Shown: piece by piece, positions 8,670 to 16,628 of the stretch
Numbering within the stretch: position 1 is the stretch's first letter
Layout of the letters: each line of letters opens with the position of its first letter
From: Nonomuraea turcica
Lineage (GTDB): Bacteria > Actinomycetota > Actinomycetes > Streptosporangiales > Streptosporangiaceae
Direction: 5' to 3'
DNA: 64,000 nt
Assembly (NCBI RefSeq): GCF_030718205.1
Contig: NZ_JAUZQF010000016.1
Coordinates: 62,001 to 126,000 of the forward strand
Notes under the pieces: model-generated
The model's input: the letters and a program-made list of their open reading frames with translations, nothing else
Database searches by the model: none
What the model was told of the DNA's origin: nothing
Position numbers and translations under genes: made by a program

Positions 8670-9350
8670 GTGCGCGTGGCTGGCATCCTCCTGGTTGAAG
8701 ACGACCCCTCCGTCCGTACGGCTCTCGAGCTGGCGTTGACCCGGCAGGGGCACTCCGTGACGTCCTACGCGACCGGCGAGGAGGCTCTCGACCACATCAG
8801 GGCCCGTCGCCCCGAGATCGCGATCCTGGACGTCATGCTCCCGGGTATCGACGGGATCGAAGTGTGCCGCCGGGTGCGCAAGCTGGACCAACTGCCCGTC
8901 ATCCTGCTCACGGCCAGGGGCGACGACCTCGACATCGTGGTCGGCCTGGAGGCCGGCGCCGACGACTACGTGGTCAAGCCGGTCGAGCCGCGGGTGCTCG
9001 ACGCGCGGATCCGCGCCATCCTGCGCAGGGCCGAGTCGGCCGCCTCGGATCGCATCACGTTCGGCGACCTCGTGATCGACCGCGGCGCGCTCAAGGTCAT
9101 GCTGGCCGGCAAGGAGATCCACCTGACGCCCACCGAGCTGCGGCTGCTGCTGGAGCTCGTCCGCCACCCCGGCCAGGTCCTCAACCGCCGCTATCTGCTG
9201 CGGGCCGTCTGGGACCACACGCACATCGCCGACTCGCGGCTGGTCGACGCCTGCGTGCAGCGCGTCCGCGCGAAGATCGAGCCGACGCCCGCCGAGCCCG
9301 TGTTCATCCACACGGTGCGCGGGTTCGGCTATCGGTTCAGCCCCCCGTGA
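8670..9350 (+). CDS. OmpR/PhoB-family response regulator
   Basis: A 226-residue two-domain regulator. The receiver domain has the acidic pair in LLVEDDPS, the phospho-acceptor Asp in IAILDVMLPG, the Thr in LLTARGDD and the Lys in DDYVVKPVEPR. The C-terminal winged helix contains LTPTELRLLLELVRHPGQVLNRRYLLRAVW and the terminal VRGFGYRF. GTG 8670 is preferred because the protein then begins directly at the first beta strand; an upstream ATG at 8583 would add a tail unlike the family. The stop overlaps the kinase start (GTGA), so the pair is coupled. Confidence 0.93.
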   Translation: MRVAGILLVEDDPSVRTALELALTRQGHSVTSYATGEEALDHIRARRPEIAILDVMLPGIDGIEVCRRVRKLDQLPVILLTARGDDLDIVVGLEAGADDYVVKPVEPRVLDARIRAILRRAESAASDRITFGDLVIDRGALKVMLAGKEIHLTPTELRLLLELVRHPGQVLNRRYLLRAVWDHTHIADSRLVDACVQRVRAKIEPTPAEPVFIHTVRGFGYRFSPP

Positions 9351-10759
9351 TCCCGTTGCCGACCGGCTTGCGAGCGCGCTTGGTCATCACGTTCACGCTC
9401 GTCGCCGTCACCGCCTCCACGCTGGTCGCCACGATCGGCTTCGAGCTGGCCAAGACGGCGCTGGTCAACAGGACCGAGACCACCTCGCTCGACCTGGTGA
9501 TCAGGGAGCTGAGCAGCATCGACTTCGCCGTGGGCAAACTACGGCCGGGCGAGGCCGCGCCGACGAACAAGGAGCTCGACCGCCTGGCCCAGACGCTGAG
9601 CGCGCCCGGCCGCGGCGTCATCATCGAGTATGGCGACCTGGTCTCCGTCAACGGCCCTATGGCCCTGAGCGACGTGCCCAACGAGCTGTACGGGCGGGCC
9701 AAGCAGAGCGTCGTCACCCAGCGGAGGGTGATCCGCAACGAGTTGTGGTTCATCGTCGGCGCCGGGGTGGCCAGGGACAACTTCGGCCGCCCCGAGGCCA
9801 CCGACCTGCGGGCGTTCGTGTTCTTCCCCATGACCGCCGACGTCAACCAGCTGAACGCGCTCAGGGCCAGGCTGTTCCAGGGCGGCATCGCCATCGTGCT
9901 GATCGCCGTGGCCGTGTCGCTGCTGTCCGCCCGGCAGGTACTGCTCCCCGTCCGGCGGCTGAGCGCGGCCGCGCAGGCACTCGGCGAGGGCAAGCTGGAC
10001 ACGCGGCTGCCCGTGCACGGCCAGGACGAGCTGGCCGGGCTGACCGCCAGGTTCAACGACGCGGCGGCGGCATTGGAGCTCAGCGTGTCGGAGCTGCGCT
10101 CGCTCGAGGCCATGTCACGCCGGTTCGTGGCGGACGTCTCGCACGAGCTGCGCACGCCGCTGACCGCCATGACGGCCGTGGCCGACGTGCTCTCGGAGGA
10201 GGCCGGCCGGCTCCCCGAGGCGCCGGCGCAGGCCGTACGACTGGTGCTCAGAGAGATCGAGCGCCTGCGCGAGCTGGTCGAGCACCTCATCGAGATCAGC
10301 CGCTTCGACGCGGGCACGGCCACGCTCAACCTCGAGCCCGTCAATGTGGCCGACGCCATCGCCGACTGCCTGGAGACGCGCGGGTGGACCGACCAGGTGA
10401 AAGTGAACGCCTCCCAGGGGTTGACCGACAACCTCGATCCGAGGAGGTTCGACGTCATCGTGGCCAACCTCGTCGGCAACGCGCTCAAGCACGGCCTGCC
10501 CCCGGTGGTGGTCAACGCCAGGAGCACCGAGAACGGTCTGGAGGTGAAGGTGCGCGACCACGGCAAGGGCATCCCGCTGGAGGCGCTGCCCCACGTCTTC
10601 GATCGTTTCTTCAAGGCAGGCGCCGGCCGCTCCCGCAGCCAGGGCAGCGGCCTGGGCCTGGCCATCGCCAGGGCCAATGTGCATCTGCACGGCGGCACGA
10701 TCTCGGTACGCACCCAGAACCCCGGCACCCTCTTCACGGTCTGGCTCCCGCACGCATGA
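9347..10759 (+). CDS. Sensor histidine kinase
   Basis: A 470-residue membrane kinase partnered with the preceding regulator. TM1 is at residues 10-32 (LVITFTLVAVTASTLVATIG), followed by an extracellular sensor of about 150 residues, TM2 (LFQGGIAIVLIAVAVSLL), and a HAMP segment (LLPVRRLSAAAQALGEGKLDTRLP). The dimerisation box is DVSHELRTPLTAMT and the ATPase has an N box (NLVGNALKHG), G1 (VRDHGKGIP) and G2 (GSGLGLAIA). The organisation with a downstream lipoprotein recalls the CseABC envelope-stress system of Streptomyces, where the lipoprotein modulates signalling; that parallel is inference. It overlaps the next gene by four bases. Confidence 0.93.
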   Translation: MIPLPTGLRARLVITFTLVAVTASTLVATIGFELAKTALVNRTETTSLDLVIRELSSIDFAVGKLRPGEAAPTNKELDRLAQTLSAPGRGVIIEYGDLVSVNGPMALSDVPNELYGRAKQSVVTQRRVIRNELWFIVGAGVARDNFGRPEATDLRAFVFFPMTADVNQLNALRARLFQGGIAIVLIAVAVSLLSARQVLLPVRRLSAAAQALGEGKLDTRLPVHGQDELAGLTARFNDAAAALELSVSELRSLEAMSRRFVADVSHELRTPLTAMTAVADVLSEEAGRLPEAPAQAVRLVLREIERLRELVEHLIEISRFDAGTATLNLEPVNVADAIADCLETRGWTDQVKVNASQGLTDNLDPRRFDVIVANLVGNALKHGLPPVVVNARSTENGLEVKVRDHGKGIPLEALPHVFDRFFKAGAGRSRSQGSGLGLAIARANVHLHGGTISVRTQNPGTLFTVWLPHA

Positions 10760-11262
10760 AGAACGTCCGTGCTCTGTTAGCGGCCATGGCATTCATGGTC
10801 GTGGCCGCGTGCGGCATCTCGCCCACCGACGTCCTGGACCGGGACAACGCGCCCACCACCCGGATCCCGCCGCCGTCCAAGACGATCTACCTGATCAGGG
10901 ACGGCAAGCTCACACTGGAGCCGGCCGACGTGGCGAACGACACCGTCGAGAGCCTGCTCGGCGCGCTGTTCGCGGCCTCCTCGCAGCCGCTGGGCGACCG
11001 GGACACCGAGCTGCGCGGGTTCACGTACCTGAGGGTCAACGACTCGCTCAACCCCGTACGGCGCGACGAGGTGATCCTCCCGCGCACGTCGACCCTGACC
11101 GTCTACATCCGGGGCGAGGGCAAGCTGAGCAGGCTCGGCATGGCGCAGATCGTCTGCACGGCACAGCAGGACGCGGCCTTCGAGGAGGTCAGGATCATCC
11201 GGGACAACGAGAACCGCCCCCCGCAGGACGAGGGGCGGCACACGTGTCCCGATCTGAAATGA
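10756..11262 (+). CDS. Lipoprotein of a two-component operon
   Basis: A 168-residue protein with a type II signal peptide: charged start, hydrophobic core (ALLAAMAFMVVAAC) and lipobox AAC near residue 19. The mature part has the pattern TIYLIRDGKLTLEPADV and STLTVYIRGEGKLSRLGMAQIVCT, similar to GerM-type or LpqB-like sensory lipoprotein domains, though the match is weak. It overlaps the kinase stop (ATGA) and ends immediately before the convergent PhoH gene. A TTA codon is present at codon 8 (10777-10779). It is probably an extracytoplasmic modulator of the kinase. Confidence 0.75.
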   Translation: MKNVRALLAAMAFMVVAACGISPTDVLDRDNAPTTRIPPPSKTIYLIRDGKLTLEPADVANDTVESLLGALFAASSQPLGDRDTELRGFTYLRVNDSLNPVRRDEVILPRTSTLTVYIRGEGKLSRLGMAQIVCTAQQDAAFEEVRIIRDNENRPPQDEGRHTCPDLK

Positions 11263-12582
11263 TCACATGGTGATGTCCTCGAGCATCTCCGTCACCAGCG
11301 CCGCGATCGGGGAGCGCTCGGACCTGGTCAGCGTGACGTGCGCGAACAGCGGATGCCCCTTCAGCTTCTCCACCACCGCGACCACGCCGTCGTGCCTGCC
11401 GACCCGCAGGTTGTCGCGCTGGGCGATGTCGTGGGTGAGCACGACCCGCGAGTTGGCGCCGATCCGGCTCAGCACGGTCAGCAGCACCCCGCGCTCGAGC
11501 GACTGGGCCTCGTCCACGATCACGAACGCGTCGTGCAGCGACCGGCCGCGGATGTGCGTCAGCGGGAGCACCTCCAGCATGCCCCTGTCGAGCACCTCCT
11601 CGATCACCTCGGGCGCGGTGACCGCGCCCAGCGTGTCGTAGACGGCCTGCGCCCACGGGCCCATCTTCTCGCCCTCGGTGCCGGGCAGGTAGCCGAGCTC
11701 CTGGCCGCCCACGGCGTACAGCGGGCGGAAGACGACGACCTTGCGGTGCTGACGGCGCTCCAGGACCGCCTCCAGGCCCGCGCAGAGCGCCAGCGCCGAC
11801 TTGCCCGTGCCGGCCCGGCCGCCGAGCGAGACGATGCCGATCTCGGGGTCCATCAGCAGGTCCAGCGCGATGCGCTGCTCGGCGGAGCGGCCGTGCAGAC
11901 CGAACACCTCGCGGTCGCCGCGGACCAGGCGCACCGACTTGTCCGGCAGCACCCGGCCCAGGGCCGAGCCCTTGGCGGACAGCAGCCGCAGCCCGGTGTG
12001 CGTCGGCAGATCCCTGGCCTCCTCCAGGTCCGCCGTGCCGTGCTCGAAGAGCGCCTCGACGTCCTCGGTGGTCACCTGCAGCTCGGACATCCCGGTCCAG
12101 CCTGACTCGTGTACGAGCTCGGCCCGGTACTCCTCGGCCACCATGCCGATCGAGGCCGCCTTGACCCGCATGGGCAGGTCCTTGGAGACCAGGACGACGT
12201 CGCAACCCTCGGCGGCCAGCGAGCGCGCCACGGTCAGGATGCGGGTGTCGTTGTCGCCCAGGCGGAACCCCACGGGCAGGATGGACGGATCGCTGTGATT
12301 GAGCTCGACCCTGATCGTGCCGTCCCCCGTGGGCATCGGCTCGTCGAGCCTGCCGTACTGCACACGCAGATCGTCGAGGTAGCGAAGAGCCTTCCTCGCG
12401 AAATAGCCGAGCTCGGGGTGGTGCCGCTTACCTTCCAGCTCCGTGATGACCACGATAGGAAGGACGACGTCGTGCTCGGCGAAGCGGGTCATCGCCGCCG
12501 GGTCGGCCAGCAGGACCGAGGTGTCCAGCACGTACGTGCGCTTGGTCGGCTTGGTCGAAGGGTTGCTCGAGGACACTGCCAC
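11263..12582 (-). CDS. PIN-domain PhoH family ATPase (PhoH2-type)
   Basis: A 439-residue fusion. The N-terminal PIN nuclease domain (residues about 10-150) shows the first acidic residue in YVLDTSVLLADP, ITELEGKR, and the later acidic DNDTRILTVA. The C-terminal PhoH ATPase has the Walker A GRAGTGKSALAL and Walker B FVIVDEAQSLE. PhoH2 proteins are RNA helicases with ribonuclease activity in mycobacteria. Start: GTG 12582 with GGGGGAG five bases upstream, or GTG 12576. Its stop abuts the convergent lipoprotein stop. As in M. tuberculosis (Rv1095), it lies close to a short cis-prenyltransferase gene (Rv1086). Confidence 0.92.
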   Translation of the reverse strand: MAVSSSNPSTKPTKRTYVLDTSVLLADPAAMTRFAEHDVVLPIVVITELEGKRHHPELGYFARKALRYLDDLRVQYGRLDEPMPTGDGTIRVELNHSDPSILPVGFRLGDNDTRILTVARSLAAEGCDVVLVSKDLPMRVKAASIGMVAEEYRAELVHESGWTGMSELQVTTEDVEALFEHGTADLEEARDLPTHTGLRLLSAKGSALGRVLPDKSVRLVRGDREVFGLHGRSAEQRIALDLLMDPEIGIVSLGGRAGTGKSALALCAGLEAVLERRQHRKVVVFRPLYAVGGQELGYLPGTEGEKMGPWAQAVYDTLGAVTAPEVIEEVLDRGMLEVLPLTHIRGRSLHDAFVIVDEAQSLERGVLLTVLSRIGANSRVVLTHDIAQRDNLRVGRHDGVVAVVEKLKGHPLFAHVTLTRSERSPIAALVTEMLEDITM

Positions 12583-12729
12583 ACGTTCTCCCCCGGGCGC
12601 CCATACGTGCGGGCACCCTGCAGACGAGGCGGGAATCGGACCGGACCCGCTCCCCCGACCGCGAAATGCCGTCGGTGCCGGGTTCCGGCCCCCTCGGCAA
12701 GTGTTGGTGCAAAGGCGGGCCCTCTCCGG

Positions 12730-12754
12730 AGTGTCCGGCCTGTGGTCGGACACT
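12730..12754. promoter_or_regulatory. 8-bp inverted repeat upstream of phoH
   Basis: AGTGTCCG (12730-12737) and CGGACACT (12747-12754) are exact reverse complements 9 bp apart. They lie in the 206-bp region upstream of the PhoH start (12582), an unusually long leader with no other clear signal. The element could be an operator or an RNA hairpin in the leader. Confidence 0.4.
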
Positions 12755-12788
12755 TCTAACGTTACGTCCTTGATGCCCGATTGTCGTG

Positions 12789-13550
12789 CTAAGAACCGTA
12801 ACGTCGGTGTCTCGCAGCGTAGTCGCGCAGCGCCCGCAGGAAATCGACCCTGCGGAAGTCCGGCCAGTAGGCCTCGTGGAAGTAGAACTCGGAATGAGCG
12901 CTCTGCCACAACATGAAGCCGGACAAGCGCTGCTCGCCCGACGTCCGGATGAGGAGGTCCGGGTCGGGCTGGCCGCGAGTGTAAAGATGCTCCGCGATGT
13001 GCTCGACATCGAGTACCTCGACGAGGTCCTCGATGCTCGCTCCCCTGCTCGCTTGCTCCTGGAGCAGTGAGCGCACCGCATCGGCAATCTCACGTCTTCC
13101 TCCATACCCAACTGCAACGTTCACAATCAGGCCTGGACGGTGTGATGACACTTCCTTTGCATTTTTTAGGACATTCGCCGTTCGATCGGGGAGCAAGTCG
13201 AGCGCGCCGACCGGGATGATCCGCCAGCCCTCGTCCACGAGCTCCTGCGTGACGTCCTCGATGATGCCCAGGAGCGGCTCCAGCTCCTCCCGCGGCCGGT
13301 TGAGGTTGTCGTTGGAGAGCATCCAGACGGTGACGACCTCGACGCCGGTCTCCCGGCACCAGCTGAGCAGCTCGGATATCTTGTCCGCGCCCTTGCGGTG
13401 GCCGGTGGCCACGTCCCGCATACCCATGGCGCGCGCCCAGCGGCGGTTGCCGTCGATGATGACCCCGACGTGCCGGGGGATGCTGTCCTTCGACAGCTTG
13501 GCCTCCAGCCGGCGCTCGTACAGCCGGTAGACCAGGTCACGCAGGCCCAC
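12789..13550 (-). CDS. uppS: Isoprenyl transferase (cis-prenyl diphosphate synthase)
   Basis: A 253-residue cytosolic enzyme that condenses isopentenyl diphosphate onto an allylic primer in cis, toward the polyprenyl carrier of cell-wall synthesis. The catalytic Asp lies in VGVIIDGNRRWARA, then GHRKGADK, the SNDNLNRP region, LIVNVAVGYGGRREI, and the terminal DLLIRTSGEQRLSGFMLWQSAHSEFYF. GTG 13550 has GGGAGG seven bases upstream. The context near phoH2 and mca matches M. tuberculosis Rv1086, a short-chain Z-farnesyl diphosphate synthase, so the product may be Z-FPP rather than long-chain undecaprenyl or decaprenyl diphosphate. Confidence 0.93.
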   Translation of the reverse strand: MGLRDLVYRLYERRLEAKLSKDSIPRHVGVIIDGNRRWARAMGMRDVATGHRKGADKISELLSWCRETGVEVVTVWMLSNDNLNRPREELEPLLGIIEDVTQELVDEGWRIIPVGALDLLPDRTANVLKNAKEVSSHRPGLIVNVAVGYGGRREIADAVRSLLQEQASRGASIEDLVEVLDVEHIAEHLYTRGQPDPDLLIRTSGEQRLSGFMLWQSAHSEFYFHEAYWPDFRRVDFLRALRDYAARHRRYGS

Positions 13551-13605
13551 GAAGTGCCTCCCTGGCGATGCAGTGCCTTCGGTCCATTGACCTAACAGGC
13601 AATTA

Positions 13606-14163
13606 TCACCGCGTTTCGCCCGTGCCCGGTCCTCGTACTGGATTCCTTACCAGATCTCTTCCTTCCAGACACCCTTCGGCCTCTTCGACGAGGCCGCGGA
13701 CGAACTCCGACAGCTCGGCCGACGTCAGCACCGCCCGCATGCCCACGCCTGTGCTGCCCCACGCCTCCACGTACGCCCTTCTGGTCAGCCGCCACTCACC
13801 GCGCCTGCCCTGCTTCGGCACCCAGAGGGGGATCGTGCGGAGCCGGCAGCTGAGCTCCCCGCCGCCGACCAGGCTCGTTCTGCTGCGGTAGCGGAAGGAG
13901 AAGAGCTCGCCGTCCGGCTCCTCGCCGGGGAACCTGTCGTCGGGGTCGGCCCACCGCGTGGCCTTGCCCCGGCCCCTGCGGGCCTCGTCGACGCCGCGCG
14001 CCAGACGGGCGAGCAGCCAGCCGCAGCGCTCGCCCACGCGACCGTACGGAGTGCCGTCGCGGTGCAGCTCCAGGGTGACCTCATACGGCGTCCCCACAGT
14101 GTCCGTGCATGCCACGGGCGTGACGCTCAGATAAGATCCATCGACGCAGCGCAGTCCCCCCAT
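13606..14163 (-). CDS. Conserved hypothetical protein
   Basis: About 185 residues from ATG 14163; a TTG at 14184 would add seven residues. No signal peptide or membrane segment is visible. The protein is rich in Arg and Gly, with the segments VTLELHRDGTPYGRVGERCGWLLARLARGV and, at the C terminus, SAELSEFVRGLVEEAEGCLEGRD. The pattern (a head of beta strands ending in a short amphipathic helix) gives no family I can name. It lies between the prenyltransferase and the DUF692 block, 66 bp from the latter, with no sign of shared transcription beyond orientation. Confidence 0.6.
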   Translation of the reverse strand: MGGLRCVDGSYLSVTPVACTDTVGTPYEVTLELHRDGTPYGRVGERCGWLLARLARGVDEARRGRGKATRWADPDDRFPGEEPDGELFSFRYRSRTSLVGGGELSCRLRTIPLWVPKQGRRGEWRLTRRAYVEAWGSTGVGMRAVLTSAELSEFVRGLVEEAEGCLEGRDLVRNPVRGPGTGETR

Positions 14164-14229
14164 CTCCCCAGGATTTCCCCCCAAAAGTCACCTAAACCCG
14201 GACGCGGCGCCCCCCGTTGGACATCGCGC

Positions 14230-14673
14230 CTAGGGCAGGAGGCGGGACCACCAACGGGGCTTGCGACGGGGTGGTTCCGGCATCCGGCCGCGCTCGCGCA
14301 GCCAGGCGGCGAAGTCGTCGGCGTCGGTGCGGTAGTTGGGCGGCGGCGCGGTTCGGGAGCGCGCATAGGCGGCGAACTCCGCCGCCAGGTCGGGCCCCGC
14401 GGCTATGGCGGTGTCGGGGCGGATCCTGGCCACGATGCCGCGCCGCTTGGCGATCAGGCTCGCCGCCTGCGCCCGTATCCGCTCCCGGTCGAAGCCCTCA
14501 GGAATGGCACCCCCGGCGACCAGGGCCGCGACCACCCGCGCCTGCGCCTCCGCCAGCCGCGCCTGAGCCTCCGCCGTGCTCGGCGGCGTCTCAGTCGCGC
14601 CCGCCGACGCCTCTGCCGTGCTCGTGGGCGCCGCGGCCGTGCTCGGCGGCGTCTCGACCGGCTCGGGCGTCAC
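14230..14673 (-). CDS. Putative DUF692 partner protein (SCO6045-like C-terminal region)
   Basis: A 147-residue protein starting at a GTG that overlaps the DUF692 stop (GTGA). The N-terminal 45 residues are low-complexity Ala/Thr/Pro/Ser with repeated PPSTA. The folded part begins at AEAQARLAEAQARVVAALVAGG, then IPEGFDRERIRAQAASLIAKRRGIVA, and ends in a helix with DADDFAAWLRERGRMP and a basic Trp-rich tail. In Streptomyces a protein of this type sits next to a DUF692 gene. By analogy with MbnC/TglI-type partners it may present a substrate to the enzyme; that role is inference from position only. Confidence 0.7.
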   Translation of the reverse strand: MTPEPVETPPSTAAAPTSTAEASAGATETPPSTAEAQARLAEAQARVVAALVAGGAIPEGFDRERIRAQAASLIAKRRGIVARIRPDTAIAAGPDLAAEFAAYARSRTAPPPNYRTDADDFAAWLRERGRMPEPPRRKPRWWSRLLP

Positions 14674-15602
14674 CTGGCCTCCCCCGCCAGGGACATCGCG
14701 GTCCTGATCTTGGACAGCTCGTCCCCCAGTGCCGCATCGCTCGGGAAGTCGTCGTCCCACTCCAGCAGCACGCCCGGCGGGGTGGCCCGGGCACACAGCT
14801 CGGTGAGGATGTCGAGCACCGGCTGGGGCGCGGTGGTGGTGTGCGTGTCGTGCCAGATACCCAGGTGCTCGTACCCGCCGGCCACGTGGACGTAGGCGAG
14901 GTGCTCCAGGGGGAGCGCGTCGAGCGCGTCCACCGCCGACAGGCCCAGGTTGAACTGGTTGGTGTAGAGATTGGCCACGTCGATCAGCAGCCCGACGCCG
15001 GTGCGTTCCACTAACTCGGCGAGGAACTGGCCCTCGGTCAGCTCGTCGTCGGGCCACCCGAAGATCGCCGCGACGTTCTCCAGGGCCAGCGGGACGGGCA
15101 ACGCGTCCTGGGCCCGGCGCACGTTCTCCGTGATGACCCGCAGCGACTCGCGGGTACGCGGCACGGGCAGCAGATGGCCTGCCTCCAGACCACCGCCCCG
15201 TACGAAGGCCAGGTGCTCACTGACCAGCGGCGCGTCCAGCGCCTCCGCACAGGCGGCCAGGTGGGCAAGCCTGGCCGGAGACGGCGGCTCGGCCGCGCCG
15301 ATGCCGAGCGACACCCCGTGCGGGATCACCGGCACGTCCTTTGCCCGCAGCACGAGCAGCGACTCGGGCAGATGGGCGGGTTTGAGGTTCTCGGCGATCA
15401 CCTCGACGAAGTCGACGCCGTCCATACGCTCGATCGTCAGGTCCAGCTCCGCCCGCCAGCCGATCCCCACACCCAGCTCCACCATCCCGGCCCCCTCTCC
15501 GCGCGCTCCAGCCCCCGACATCACAGCCCCTTCGTCCCGCGTACCAGCCCCGGTCATATCAGTCCCCTTGGTAGTCAACTCGTCCCCTTTCCCAGTCGTC
15601 AT
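14670..15602 (-). CDS. DUF692 family multinuclear-iron enzyme (MbnB/TglH-like)
   Basis: A 310-residue TIM-barrel protein. The ATG shares one base with the stop of the upstream gene (TGATG). After a 40-residue low-complexity leader the family begins at ELGVGIGWRAEL. Candidate metal ligands follow the family order: Glu in FVEVIAENL, His in VIPHGVSLG, Glu-His in VSEHLAF, Glu-Asn in ALENVAA, Asp-Asn in LLIDVANLYTN, His in YVHVAGGYEH, Asp-His in WHDTHT and Glu-Asp in LLEWDDDF. Known relatives modify Cys in peptides (methanobactin MbnB, TglH, bufferin enzymes). A TTA codon occurs at 15012-15014 (AELVE). The Cys-rich neighbours are plausible substrates (inference). Confidence 0.9.
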   Translation of the reverse strand: MTTGKGDELTTKGTDMTGAGTRDEGAVMSGAGARGEGAGMVELGVGIGWRAELDLTIERMDGVDFVEVIAENLKPAHLPESLLVLRAKDVPVIPHGVSLGIGAAEPPSPARLAHLAACAEALDAPLVSEHLAFVRGGGLEAGHLLPVPRTRESLRVITENVRRAQDALPVPLALENVAAIFGWPDDELTEGQFLAELVERTGVGLLIDVANLYTNQFNLGLSAVDALDALPLEHLAYVHVAGGYEHLGIWHDTHTTTAPQPVLDILTELCARATPPGVLLEWDDDFPSDAALGDELSKIRTAMSLAGEAR

Positions 15603-16525
15603 CAGCCCCCGCCGCAACCGCCGCAGCCGGACGATCCGCTTCCGCAGCCGGACGATCCGCTTCCGCAGCTCGACCCGCTCGACGGTGAGCTGTCGCCGCC
15701 ACTTCCACCCCATGAAGCCCCACCCCCGGCCACGTAGGCGCCGCCGCCCCTGCGATGCCGCCGGCCCGTGCTCGTGGCGAGCTCCACCTGAAGGTCGGGA
15801 TCGCGCACCTCACCGAGGCCGTACAGCGCGATCGCGAGGGCCCCCTCGGCGGTGCCCCGGGGGTTGTCCCGCCTGGCCGCGTCGAGCGTCTCCTGTCCTG
15901 ACGGCGTCAGCGTGACCCGCGTGATCCGCCGGTGCCTCCAGACGTCGATCGCCGCCATCACCCCCGTGACGACCAGGAGGGTCAGCGCGAGCGACGACAG
16001 CAGGCTCGCGCCCTGGATCAGGATCAGCACCGCGCCGACCACGAAGCCGGCGAACGCCGCCCCCGACAGGGCCTGTAACCGGACGCTCAGCCGGCCGGCC
16101 CGGGCGAGGGCGTCGTCGGCCAGGATCAGCCCCAGTCCCTCGAGGTGGCGATCGAGCGCGTCCATGGCCAGCGTCCGTGTGGTCTCGATCCGCAGCGCGC
16201 TCACGGGCAGCCCCGAGCGGGAGGCGACCACGCCCAGCACCGCTTCCTCGATGGGCTCGCGCGAGACGACGCTGGAGTGCACCTGGTGGACGCGGCCCCC
16301 GCGCGACACGCGCAGGTCACCCACCTCCGCCAGCAGCGCGACGGCGGTGTCCGCCACCCGGTACACGCCTCCCGCCAGGTAGGCGAGCTCGTAGTGGCCG
16401 AGCTCGCGGAGGCGGAGGCCCGTGTCGGCCTCACGGGCGGCGGCATGCTCACGTTTGATGGTGGAGGCGATGGTGAGGGTGAGCGCCGCCAGCGCCACCG
16501 AGACGATCAGCAGGATCAGGTCCAT
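15602..16525 (-). CDS. TIGR04222-like membrane protein with Cys/Gly/Ser-rich tail (copy A)
   Basis: A 307-residue protein with an N-terminal membrane helix (ILLIVSVALAALTLTIAS), a conserved cytoplasmic block (LRELGHYELAYLAGG, VGDLRVSRGG) and two more helices around residues 160-205. The tail turns to Gly/Ser and ends with four Cys in the spacing C-x6-C-x6-C-x2-C, built from the repeat CGSGSSG. The matching DNA is a 21-bp duplication near 15629-15670. TIGR04222 proteins are known for low-complexity tails resembling bacteriocin precursors and for lying next to DUF692 genes. A TTA codon is present at 16076-16078. Its stop is coupled to the DUF692 start. Confidence 0.8.
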   Translation of the reverse strand: MDLILLIVSVALAALTLTIASTIKREHAAAREADTGLRLRELGHYELAYLAGGVYRVADTAVALLAEVGDLRVSRGGRVHQVHSSVVSREPIEEAVLGVVASRSGLPVSALRIETTRTLAMDALDRHLEGLGLILADDALARAGRLSVRLQALSGAAFAGFVVGAVLILIQGASLLSSLALTLLVVTGVMAAIDVWRHRRITRVTLTPSGQETLDAARRDNPRGTAEGALAIALYGLGEVRDPDLQVELATSTGRRHRRGGGAYVAGGGASWGGSGGDSSPSSGSSCGSGSSGCGSGSSGCGGCGGG

Positions 16526-16628
16526 TCAGGCCTCCCCTCCGTGCAGCCCGACGGGCTGGGTAACGGGAAGACGTATAAAGCCGAGGTAAAGGTTCCGTCT
16601 GCGCGGATACAGTTCTGGGCCCGCTCAA

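Noticed and set aside
15602..15713. A longer DUF692 protein starting at 15713
   Set aside because: The extra residues are an out-of-frame reading of the Cys-tail DNA; the TGATG junction at 15602 is a natural start.
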